Positions 51,085-60,700 of a stretch of 64,000 nucleotides of DNA are shown here, piece by piece. Under the pieces are notes generated by a model. The model was not told where the DNA came from. It did no database searches and saw only the letters and a list, made by a program, of their open reading frames with translations. How positions within the stretch are numbered: position 1 is the stretch's first letter; every line of letters starts with the position of its first letter. Origin of the DNA: CAZSSH01 sp964609825 (lineage in GTDB: Bacteria > Verrucomicrobiota > Lentisphaeria > Victivallales > Victivallaceae). A program made the translations under genes and the position numbers. The stretch covers positions 161,130 to 225,129 of the forward strand of contig CAZSSH010000011.1 of the NCBI GenBank assembly GCA_964609825.1, in the 5' to 3' direction.

Positions 51085-53184
51085 ATGAAATTGGAGTTGC
51101 TTTATACCCGTGTTGTCGGAGATATTTGCTTGCAGTACCGGATCGACCGGGAGTCCGGGATGGTTGAGCTCAATTTGTTGCCGGTATCAACTCCCGCAAC
51201 CGCTGTTGATCCCAAAGAGCTTACCCCTTTGGCCTCGGTGAAGTTTGGCGGCGACAGCGCCGGTTGCGGGTTTGGCGGCGGTCGCACCATGCGTTACAGT
51301 GAAACCGTCAGCCGTTTTCGCTTTGAGAAGCAGGAGATCAAGGATCGGGAAATCTGCACGGTGCTGCGCCATGACAACGGCTGCCGTTTGCTGCATTATT
51401 TGCGATGGCACGAGGGGCTCCCGGTCTTTTTTGTCCATACCGAGCTTGTCAATGACTCCGGCGAAACATTGGAGATCGAGCTTTTGGAGAGTTTCGCCTT
51501 GGGCGGCATCGGCGAGGGGTTGACCGATCGGGATTTTGCCGACCTCAAGCTGCACCGTTTTCGCTCGCGTTGGTGCAATGAGGCCTGTCATGAGACGGTG
51601 ACGGCGGCGGACTGGCAACTGGAGCGCTATCCGCTAAACTATGTCATTTGCAACGAGCGTTACGGTCAGGCCGGGACGTTGCCCGCGTGCGGCTTTCACC
51701 CCTTTGGCGCGGCGGAGGACCCGGTCAATCATATTTGTTGGGGGGCGATGCTGGCGTGGAGCGGGTCGTGGCAAATGGAGTACTCGATGCGCAATGCCTT
51801 GGGCTTGGCGCTCTCCGGCGGGTTGGCTGATTGGGAGTTCGGCCACTGGTGCAAACGGCTTGCCCCCGGGGAAACCTTGGCGGCGCCGACGGCGATTTTG
51901 AGTTGCGTGGCCGGGACTTTGGATGAATTGTGTGCGCGATTGGTGCGGGGGATTGAGAGTACCTTGCAGTTGCCCGCAGTTGAGGAGAATTTGCCGGTGA
52001 TTTTTAACGAGTGGTGCACCAGCTGGGGGGAACCCTCGGAGCAAAGTTTGCTGGCCATTGCCGAAAAAATCAAAGATTTGCCGGTCAAATATCTGGTCAT
52101 GGATACCGGGTGGTACAAAAAGGACGACGGCTCGGCGTGGAGCTCGGGGCAGGGCGACTGGCAGGTCAATGTGCGGTTGTTTCCGCACGGTTTGGCCCAT
52201 GCCGCCGCCGAAATCCGCAAGACCGGCCTCGTGCCCGGCATTTGGTTTGAGGCCGAGGTTATCGGCAACAGTGCCGACGCCTGGGATCGCGATACGGCAA
52301 AAATGCTGCACCGCGACGGCAAAGTAATCGCTGCCGGCACTCGTCGCTTTTGGAATTTGGCCGACCCGGCGGCATTTGAAATTTTAGATCAAAAAATCGT
52401 CCAATTTTTAAAAGCCAACAATCTCGGGTACATCAAAATCGATTACAATGAAAACGTCGGCGTCGGCTGCGACCACCCCGACTCGCCCGGCGAGGGCGTC
52501 CGGCAGCAAGTGCTGGGGACGCACCGTTTTTTTAAGCGTCTCCGTGAGGTCAATCCTGAGTTGGTGATCGAAAATTGCGCCAGCGGCGGCCACCGGTTGG
52601 AGCCGGCGATGTTTGGCCTGAGCTCGATGTCGTCTTTTTCGGATGCTCACGAGTCGGACACGATCCCGGTGATTGCCGGATCGTTGCACCGGTTGATGCC
52701 GGTACGGCAGATGCAAATCTGGGCGGTGATGCGCCAGGCGGCGGAGTTAAAGCATATCGTTTATTTGCTGACTTCGGCGATGCTCGGGCGGCTGTGCCTC
52801 TCGGGCGATATTTTGCAACTCTCGGAGCAACAGTTTGACACGGTCAAACGCGCTTTGATCTTTTACCGCCAACTCGTTCCGGTATTGAAAGACGGCGACT
52901 CGCAAGTCATTGCCATGACCGGAAAAAGCCGCAAATGTCTGACCGGTAGCCAGATTGTCTCCCGGCTCCGCCGCGACGGCAAACAGCTCGTGCTGTGGTT
53001 TCACGTCTTTGACGAAGCTCCGGAGTCGATGCGTTTCGCGCTTCCCGCCGGCAACTGGCAGTTGACAAACCAATTCTCCGCCCCCGCCACCGGCATGCTG
53101 CAGCTCATCCGCGGTGAAGTTATATTAACCGCCCCCGCTTCCATGAGCGGCCATGTGGTATTGCTGGATAAAATGGAAGCATAA
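51085..53184 (+). CDS. GH36 alpha-galactosidase
   Basis: The 699-residue protein has the GH36 layout: an N-terminal beta-sandwich (about 1-290), a TIM barrel and a C-terminal beta-domain. Catalytic signatures are LVMDTGWY, the nucleophile Asp in YIKIDYNEN (family form KxDxN), ENCASGGHRLEP and the acid/base Asp in SFSDAHESD. It would release terminal alpha-galactose from galactomannan or raffinose-type sugars. No signal peptide, so cytoplasmic. AAGGAAGGA precedes the ATG by about 7 bases. A strong hairpin terminator follows within 10 bases. With the beta-mannosidase and possible GH5 mannanase, galactomannan use would be coherent, but this is inference. Confidence 0.9.
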   Translation: MKLELLYTRVVGDICLQYRIDRESGMVELNLLPVSTPATAVDPKELTPLASVKFGGDSAGCGFGGGRTMRYSETVSRFRFEKQEIKDREICTVLRHDNGCRLLHYLRWHEGLPVFFVHTELVNDSGETLEIELLESFALGGIGEGLTDRDFADLKLHRFRSRWCNEACHETVTAADWQLERYPLNYVICNERYGQAGTLPACGFHPFGAAEDPVNHICWGAMLAWSGSWQMEYSMRNALGLALSGGLADWEFGHWCKRLAPGETLAAPTAILSCVAGTLDELCARLVRGIESTLQLPAVEENLPVIFNEWCTSWGEPSEQSLLAIAEKIKDLPVKYLVMDTGWYKKDDGSAWSSGQGDWQVNVRLFPHGLAHAAAEIRKTGLVPGIWFEAEVIGNSADAWDRDTAKMLHRDGKVIAAGTRRFWNLADPAAFEILDQKIVQFLKANNLGYIKIDYNENVGVGCDHPDSPGEGVRQQVLGTHRFFKRLREVNPELVIENCASGGHRLEPAMFGLSSMSSFSDAHESDTIPVIAGSLHRLMPVRQMQIWAVMRQAAELKHIVYLLTSAMLGRLCLSGDILQLSEQQFDTVKRALIFYRQLVPVLKDGDSQVIAMTGKSRKCLTGSQIVSRLRRDGKQLVLWFHVFDEAPESMRFALPAGNWQLTNQFSAPATGMLQLIRGEVILTAPASMSGHVVLLDKMEA

Positions 53185-53191
53185 GCCTGAT

Positions 53192-53231
53192 GCGAGAAGG
53201 AAAAACCTTTGGAAAGTTTTTTCCTTCTCGC
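53192..53231 (+). terminator. Strong hairpin terminator after GH36
   Basis: GCGAGAAGGAAAAA (53192-53205) pairs with TTTTTCCTTCTCGC (53218-53231), a 14-bp perfect stem around CCTTTGGAAAGT. It starts 8 bases after the GH36 stop. A T-rich run follows. Confidence 0.7.
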
Positions 53232-53260
53232 GCTCTTCTTTTTCCAAATTCTTTTGGGAT

Positions 53261-53298
53261 GGCATTTTCTCAATTGGTAAGCCAATTGAAAAAATGCC
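53261..53298. repeat. 17-bp inverted repeat with 4-base loop
   Basis: GGCATTTTCTCAATTGG (53261-53277) and CCAATTGAAAAAATGCC (53282-53298) pair with one mismatch around TAAG. It is the second hairpin after GH36. No T-run follows, so its role as terminator is doubtful; it may be a cruciform, a processing site or a back-up barrier. Confidence 0.6.
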
Positions 53299-53650
53299 GA
53301 GCGGTCTGTTATCAATTGCTCCCGGATGACCGGATGCTCCAACATTTCTTTATTTCCCATTGCCTGGTTTCTTTGCGATTGATTTTTTTTGTGGTAAATT
53401 ATAACCTATCAAAAAACAGGACATTTTTAAAGTGACTTTATTAAAATGCGCGCAATTTAGCAGACGTTATCAGTAATTTGTATTGCTATTATTTATCATT
53501 GACCCAAATCCCAAAATAATCATCAAATTTTACTCCTCCTCCGTTATACACTTGACAGCGCATAAAATGATGGTCAGTAAATTAATATTTATATACAATA
53601 TATTTAAAATTAGATAAAAATAATTTTTCAAGTAATACTTTCTTTTATGG

Positions 53651-53686
53651 ACAAAAAACGGCCGGGGATTTGATTTCCCCGGCCGT
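53651..53686 (-). terminator. Rho-independent terminator of uppP
   Basis: On the minus strand ACGGCCGGGGA pairs with TCCCCGGCCGT (plus coordinates 53676-53686 and 53658-53668), an 11-bp perfect stem followed by six T residues. Confidence 0.9.
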
Positions 53687-53700
53687 CGTTATGCGTTGTC

Positions 53701-54510
53701 TTAAATGAGCTTAAAGCCGAAGATGATGAGCAAGGCGGCGCCGAGGACGATGCGGTAGTAGCCGAAGAACTTGAAGTCGTGCTTGCGGATGTAATTCATA
53801 AAAAAGGCGATGACGCCCCAGGCGACCAAAAAGGAAACCACAAAGCCGATGCCGGTGGCGACCCATTGGCTGTGGGTGAGATGGCCGCCGTCTTTCATTA
53901 AACTGTAGGCCGAGGCGGCGCACATGGTCGGGATGGCGAGGAAAAAGGAGTACTCGACCGCCACTTCGCGCGAGGCGCCGAAAAACAGCCCGCCGATGAT
54001 CGTCGCCGCCGAGCGCGACGTCCCGGGGATCATCGAGAGGCACTGGACACAGCCGATCAAAAAGGCGCGTTTGTAGGAGAGGCCGGCCATGTCGGTCACT
54101 TGGGCCTTGGGCGCGAGTTTTTCAATAAAGATGAGGAGCACGCCGCCAATGACCAGCGCGGAGGCGACCGTCATCACGTTAAACAACGCATGCTGAATTT
54201 TGGAGCCCAGCAAGCCGCCAATCACGAGCGCGGGGACCACCCCGACCGCAGCCTTGAGCCAGACTTGAAACATCTCCATAAAGGCCGCCTTGTCGCGGAA
54301 GGCAGCGGCCGGAAACAGCTTTTTGTGGAAATAAATCAGCACGGACAAAATGGCCCCGAGCTGGATGACCACCATAAACATATTTTTAAACGATTCGTCA
54401 AAGTGGATAAACTCATCGACGATGATCATGTGCCCGGTACTGCTGATCGGCAGAAACTCGGTCACCCCCTCGACGATACCCAATAACATGGCTTCAAGGT
54501 TTAACAGCAT
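53701..54510 (-). CDS. uppP: Undecaprenyl-diphosphatase
   Basis: UppP (BacA) dephosphorylates undecaprenyl diphosphate so the carrier lipid can be reused for cell-wall and surface-glycan synthesis; overexpression gives bacitracin resistance. From the ATG at 54510 the 269-residue length and start MLLNLEAMLLGIVEG match the family. Motif 1 is GVTEFLPISSTGH and motif 2 MIPGTSRSAATIIGG, with about eight membrane spans. A TTG 18 codons upstream with a better ribosome site is possible but would add a non-family extension. A consensus promoter lies upstream and a strong terminator follows, so it is a single-gene unit. Confidence 0.94.
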   Translation of the reverse strand: MLLNLEAMLLGIVEGVTEFLPISSTGHMIIVDEFIHFDESFKNMFMVVIQLGAILSVLIYFHKKLFPAAAFRDKAAFMEMFQVWLKAAVGVVPALVIGGLLGSKIQHALFNVMTVASALVIGGVLLIFIEKLAPKAQVTDMAGLSYKRAFLIGCVQCLSMIPGTSRSAATIIGGLFFGASREVAVEYSFFLAIPTMCAASAYSLMKDGGHLTHSQWVATGIGFVVSFLVAWGVIAFFMNYIRKHDFKFFGYYRIVLGAALLIIFGFKLI

Positions 54511-54596
54511 GATAATTGATATGCCCGTAACCGCAATGATACGGCAAAAACGGATGGCGGGCAACGGTCCCTTTCAAATTAAAAATATTAGCGCAT

Positions 54597-54625
54597 ACTA
54601 TACTGTGATTTTCCCTTTTTGTCAA
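54597..54625 (-). promoter_or_regulatory. Promoter of uppP
   Basis: Minus strand TTGACA (54620-54625), 17-base spacer, TATAGT (54597-54602). A near-palindrome GTTGAACGTTCGAC (54627-54640) abuts the -35 and might be an operator. Confidence 0.65.
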
Positions 54626-54691
54626 GCGTTGAACGTTCGACATTGGTGTTATTTTGAGCAAAAATATTGTCCGGCGACAGGAGTGATTTTT

Positions 54692-54729
54692 TCAAAAAAA
54701 ACGCCTCACTCTTGCGGGAGCGAGGCGTT
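54692..54729 (-). terminator. Rho-independent terminator of the giant repeat-protein gene
   Basis: AACGCCTCGCTC and GAGTGAGGCGTT (plus-strand arms 54718-54729 and 54700-54711) form a 12-bp stem with one mismatch and are followed on the minus strand by eight T residues. It starts 13 bases after the stop codon. Confidence 0.85.
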
Positions 54730-54742
54730 GTGGTGTGGTTGT

Positions 54743-57700
54743 TTACGCCAGCTTTTGCTGCATATTGTCGGACGAACCCAGCGTCAGCAAATCCAAGGGC
54801 GAAGAGGACAGGACAAAGCTGCTGACCGGCAGCGCGGTGCTGACGGTTACTTTGACCGGCTTGGTTGCGCCGACGTTATTGGCGGCGTCAACCGCGCGCA
54901 CATCCATGTAGTAGACCCCTTTGGGAACATCGGTTAAGACACAGCTCAGCTGGTCGGCCGAGAGCGCCTGCTCCAAGGTCATCGTTGACGGCGAAGCGCC
55001 GACCCAGACTTGATAGCCGGTGACACCGACGTTGTCCGCGGGGGCTTTCCACGACAAGGTGATGCTGTTTTGCGCAACGGCAGCTTTGACCGAAACGGTG
55101 TCGGGGGCGGTGGTGTCAAGCACCGTAAAGGCCTTGGCGGCGCTCCACTCACCGATGTTTTTGGCTTTGTCAATTGCCCGCACCTGATAAGAGTGCTGAC
55201 CGACGGCAAGATTGTTGACGGCCAAAGTTGTTTTGGTCGATTTTAAGATTTTGCCGTTATCGAGTTGGATTTCGTAAGAGGCGATGCTGCCCGAGTTGTC
55301 AACTCCGGCGCTCCAGGAGAGTGTGGCCTTGTATTTGCTGTTAACCGCGGGATCGGCCAAGCCGGTGACCGGGTCGGGCGCGGTGACATCTTTGACCGTG
55401 ATTTTGGCCTTGACCGCTTTGCTTGTGTTGCCCGCCGCGTCAAAGGCGATGACTTCCACATTATTCACCCCGATGACAAGGTTGCCGAAGACGGCGGAAG
55501 TCTCCGCCAGTGTCTGAGTTTGGTCACCGCATTTGACCTGATAGTGGTCAACTCCGACATTGTCGCTGCCGCTCCAGCTGACGGTGGCGGTGTCTTGATC
55601 CAGCAAGACGGTCTCAACTTTGCCCAAGGTCGGCGCGGTCACATCTTTAATATCAAAGGTGATGATATCACTCAATGCACCGTAGCGTCCCAGCGAATCC
55701 AGCCCCCGGATTTGGATGGTGTTGCCGACGGATATTTGCATCGCTTTGAGGGTCAGTGACGTCCCTTTGACAATGCTGATTTCACCATTGATGCTGACTT
55801 CGTAACTGACGATTTTGGCCTTGTCCTGAGCTGCCGGAGTGCGCCAGCTGATGGTGGCGTCGTATTTATTGACCCTGGCGGTCGGGATGACCGCCCCGGG
55901 GGCCTTGGGATCAAGGTTGAGGATATTTTTGACCTCATACTGGGCGTTGGCTTCGTTGCCGGCGGTATCGACGGCTTTGAAGTACACCGTGGCGTTGCCG
56001 GAAACGGTAATCGAGCCGGTATAATTGGTCCAGTCACCGTTGCCGATCTTGTATTGCGACAAGGCCAAGGCGATATCGTCGTCAAAGACGGCGCTGACCG
56101 TGACATCCTGATTGGTTGGATTGGTCGTATTGGCTTTGATGCCACTGATGGTAGGAGCTGCTTTATCAATGTTGGAAACCCTGTACTCTTTGGTGGTTTC
56201 ATTGCCGGCGGTGTCCACAGCCTTGAAATACACCGTGGCGTTGCCGGAGACAGTAACTGCGCCGGAGTAGTCGATCCATTCACCGTCGCCGATCTTGTAT
56301 TGCGACAAGGCCAAAGCGATATCGTCGTCAAAGACGGCGCTGATCGCGACATCCTGATTGGTCGGATCGGTCGGGTTTGCCTTAATGCCGGTGATGGTCG
56401 GGGCTGTTTTGTCGATGTTGGAAACTTCGTACTGGGCGGTGGCTTCGTTGCCGGCGGTGTCTACAGCTCTGAAATATATTGTGGCATCGCCGGAAACGGT
56501 AATTGCGCCGGAGTAGTCGGTCCATTCACCGTCGCCGATCTTGTATTGAGACGAGGCCAAAGCGGTGTCGTCCTCAAAGACGGCGCTGATCGCGACATCC
56601 TGATTGGTCGGATCGGTCGGGTTTGCCTTAATGCCGGTGATGGTCGGGGCAGCTTTGTCGATGTTGGAAACTTCGTACTGGGCGGTGGCTTCGTTGCCGG
56701 CCTTGTCAACGGCCTTAAAGTATACCACGGCATTGCTTGTCACACTGACGGCACCGGTATAGCTGACCCAGTCGCCGTCGCCGATTTTGTACAGCGATGA
56801 GGCCAACGCTTTATCGTCGCCAAAGACGGCGCTGACCAGAACGCTTTGGTTGGTCGGATCGGTTGCACTGGCGGCGATATCGGTGATGGTCGGGGCTGTT
56901 TTGTCGATGTTGGAGACAGTGTATTCTTTGGTCGCTTCGTTACCGGCGGTATCGACGGCTTTGAAATACACCGTGGCGATGGCCGCCACAGTGACGGCTC
57001 CGGTATAGTCGGTCCATTCGCCGTTGCCGATTTTATATTGCGACGATGCCAACGCTTTATCGTCGCCAAAGACGGCACTGACCAAAACGTTTTGGTTGGT
57101 CGGATCGGTTACGCTTGCGGCGATATCAGTGATGGTCGGAGCTGTGACATCAACGTTGGCATTGACTACCGACAAGCTCAGATTGCCGCTGTTAAGCAGC
57201 AGCGAATAGCTGTAATCGCCATTTGTGACCGAAATGCCGTTGACGGTCAAACTGCCCAAAATGTTTGAGCCGTTGCCGATGGAAACGGTTTGAGTAAAAC
57301 CGGCCGCTCCCTGTGCGAGTTTGTAAATTCCCGTGGATTGGGTGGCCGAAACCGTAATCGTATAATTGGGAGCACCATCGATCAAACTCAAATTATTGAT
57401 CAGATAACTATCCCCGCCGGTGCGTTTGCTTACATCAAAGTTAATCTCGGCGCCTGCATCGACAGTGACGGAGGCTCCGCCGTTTATCGCCAATTTACCG
57501 GTTACTTTGCCGCCGGAGTAAACATGCATGGTACCGCCGTATATCGTCGTGCTGTTTGCCGTGCCGCCCGAGCTGACATATAAAAAACCGCTTATATTGA
57601 CAGAGTTGACATTGGCGATACCGCCCGAGCTGACGAATAACGAGCCGCCGAAGTTGATCGCCGTACTGTTTGCCGTGCCTCCACGCGAAACATATATTGC

Positions 57701-60700
57701 AGCATTGGAGTTAACCAGCGTGTTATATGCACTGCCTCCGGAGGCAATGGACAATATGCCGCCACCGGTTGCCGAGGTGTTATTTGCCAACCCGTCGGAA
57801 AAGATGTACATTGATTGGCCGCCGGAAATCACTTTGCCGGTCATGGCGGCAGCTTGTGACAGCAAGAAATCGCCGGAACCGAAATAGCACCCGGAGTAAC
57901 TGCTTTGATAAGTTACGTATGCTCCCTCCGCTACGGTCAATGTGCCGTTAAACGGGGTCCAAACGACATTGACGGCGCTGCCGCCGGAGGCGATGTACAT
58001 GGAGCATCCATAGTTGAGTGTGGTGTTGCTTGCCACCCCGCCGCTTGATACGTACATCCTGCCGCCTAAGTTGAGTTCGCGGCTGAGCGTGGTGCTGTTG
58101 ACTACGCCTCCGCTCGATACATATATCCTGCCGCCGGAGCTGATCGTGGTACCATTGGCGCTGCCGCCTGCCAGGACAGTTATATATCCGTTGGTTATCG
58201 TCGTGCTGTTTGCCACCCCGCCGGAGTAAATGTACATATCATCGTACAAGTTGGTGCGATTAGCGGTGCCGCCGGTGTAAATATACATGAAACCTTGCAT
58301 TATCGTTGTACTGTTTGCCACCCCGCCGGAGGAGATGTGTATGATCCCCTGTGAGTTTGTGTAAGCGTTGTTGGCAATCCCGCCGGAAAAAATATACATG
58401 GCGCCGGTCACCGTTTTGCCGCTCATGGTTGCGGCTTGGGATTGCAGCAAATTGCCGGAGCCCAAGTAGCACCCGGAGTAGCTGCTCTGATAAGTGACAT
58501 AAGCCCCGTTTTCCACCGTCACTGTGCCGACGCAGGGCGTCCAGATGACATTAAAGGCACTGCCGCCCGAGCTGACGGTGAGGTTGCCGCCATTGACCGC
58601 AGTGTTGCTTGCAGTGCCGCCCGAGGCGACGGTCATGATCCCGCTGGGGTTTATGATGGCGCTTTCCGCCGCTCCGCCGTTGGCGATGTACATGGAGCCG
58701 GAAATCACAGTGCCGGTCATGGTTGCTGCTTGGGACTGCAATAAATTGCCGGAGCCCAGGTAGCAGCCGGAGTAGTTGCTCTGATAAGTCACATAAGCGC
58801 CGTCAGCCACGGTCACTGTCCCGACGCACGGAGTCCAAATGACATCGACGGCACTGCCGCCGGCATCAACATACATATAGCCGCCGGCATTTACCGTAAT
58901 GTTATTTGCCACACTGCCGCTATAGATAAGCACCGTCCCGCCGGAATTTACGGTCGTACTGTTGACAATGGCGCCATCGTAAGTTCTCATTGTCCCGCCG
59001 GCATTGATAATAGTACGGTTTGCTGTCGCACTGTAGATGCTCATTGATCCATTTACCGTGGTATCATTTGCAATCCCGTCAATGCCGATATATATCTCAT
59101 TATAGGAATTTACTACCGTACTATTGGCGATGCCGCCCGACGATACCCTCATATAACTATAGGATGTTATGACGGTATGATTGGCGATACCGCCGTTGGC
59201 GATATACATGGAGCCGCTGTTCAGCGTTGTACTGTTTGCGGTACCGCCCGAGAAAATGCTCATTGACCCGCCATAGTTTAACAAGGTAACATTGGCGGTG
59301 CCGCCGGAGGAGATATACAGATAACCGCGTGACAGAGTGGTGCTGTTGGCAGTACCGCCGGAGGTGATGTCTAGCGATCCACCGTTGACCGTGGTGCTGT
59401 TGGCAGTACCGCCGGAGGTGATGGTCATTGTACCGGAGTAAAGCAATGTCCTGTCTGCAATGCCGCCGCCAGCGATATACATGGATCCGTAAACTACTTT
59501 GCCGGACATGGTTAATGCCTGAGAAAGCAACTGGTTGTTGGAGCCGAAATAGCATCCGGAGTAACTGCTTTGGTACGAGATATAACCGCCGCTGTTAACC
59601 GTCACTGTGCCGACGCACGGCGTCCAGATGACATTGACAGCACTGCCGCCTGAGAAAACGGTGAACGTGCCGAGGTTTACGGCAATGTTTTCCGCACGGC
59701 CGCCGGAGGCGATGGTGAGCAACCCGTTGCTCAAGACACCGCCGTTGGCAGAGCCGCCGGAAGATATGGTCATGGAGCCGCCGGATACCGTGGTGTCACC
59801 GGCACTGCCGCCGGAGGAAACTGTCAGTTGACCGGCGTAAGTCACGGTGGCGCTGTGCGCCGTACCGCCGGAAGATATGATCATAAAGCCATTGGAGCTT
59901 ATCAGACTATTGTCGGCTGCGCCGCCGGAGGAAATATACAAATAACCGCTTGACAGGGTGGTTCTGTCAGCCACGCCGCCGGATGCGATAAACATCGAGC
60001 CATTTTTCACCGAGGTATCGCTTGCGGAACCGCCGGAAAAAATATACATGGAGCCGGAAACTACTTTTCCGGTCATGGTTGCCGCCTGAGAGAGCAATTG
60101 GTTGTCGGAGCCGAAATAGCATCCGGAGTAACTGCTCTGATAAGTCACATAACCGCCGTCATTGACAGTTACCGTACCGACGCACGGCGTCCAAACGACA
60201 TCGATGGCGCTGCCTCCGGAGTAAACGGTCATTGCTCCATTGTTAATTACAGTATTGACGGCATCGCCGCCGGAGTAAACGGTCAAATTGCCGCCGTTCA
60301 GCGTAGTATTGTCGGCACTGCCGCCGGAAGCAATTGTCATTGAGCCTCCTGAAGTCACGCTGGTGCTGCTTGCCACCCCGCCGTCGGCGATATACATGGA
60401 GCCGGAGATGATGGTCCCGGTCATAGTCGTCGCCTGGGACAACAATTGGTTGTCGGAGCCAAAATAACACCCGGAGTAACTGCTTTGATAAGTCACATAC
60501 CCGCCGTCGGCGACGGTCACCGTGCCGACACACGGTGTCCAAATAACATTGGTGGCACTGCCGCCGGAGGAAACGACCAGACTGCCTCCGGTCTTGACCG
60601 TGATATTGCTTGCCGCCGCGCCCATTGCCACGGTGATTAAGCCGCCGGAGTTTACCGTGGCATAATTGGCCGACCCTTCGGCGGATATTTTCATCAAGCC

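Larger units (their letters stand above)
53185..53700. other. Gene-free AT-rich region between GH36 and uppP
   Basis: This 516-base stretch contains two tandem hairpins near the left end (separate entries), an AT-rich tail from about 53380 to 53650 with no gene or RNA that I recognise, and the uppP terminator on the right. A small open frame across the first hairpins has no coding character and I leave it out. Confidence 0.6.

Noticed and set aside
53190..53435. Small open frame of 81 codons after GH36
   Set aside because: It reads across two perfect hairpins, has no ribosome site and an erratic composition.
53400..53650. AT-rich segment as a possible origin or small RNA
   Set aside because: No DnaA-box cluster, no stable hairpin or promoter-terminator pair that I could find.
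54511..54564. TTG-initiated extension of uppP
   Set aside because: It has a ribosome-site-like AAAGGGA, but the added residues are not seen in the family and the ATG at 54510 gives the usual N-terminus.
54627..54640. GTTGAACGTTCGAC as a LexA-type box
   Set aside because: The half-sites are adjacent without the four-base gap of the CGAAC-N4-GTTCG box, and uppP is not an SOS gene. I only mention it as a possible operator.
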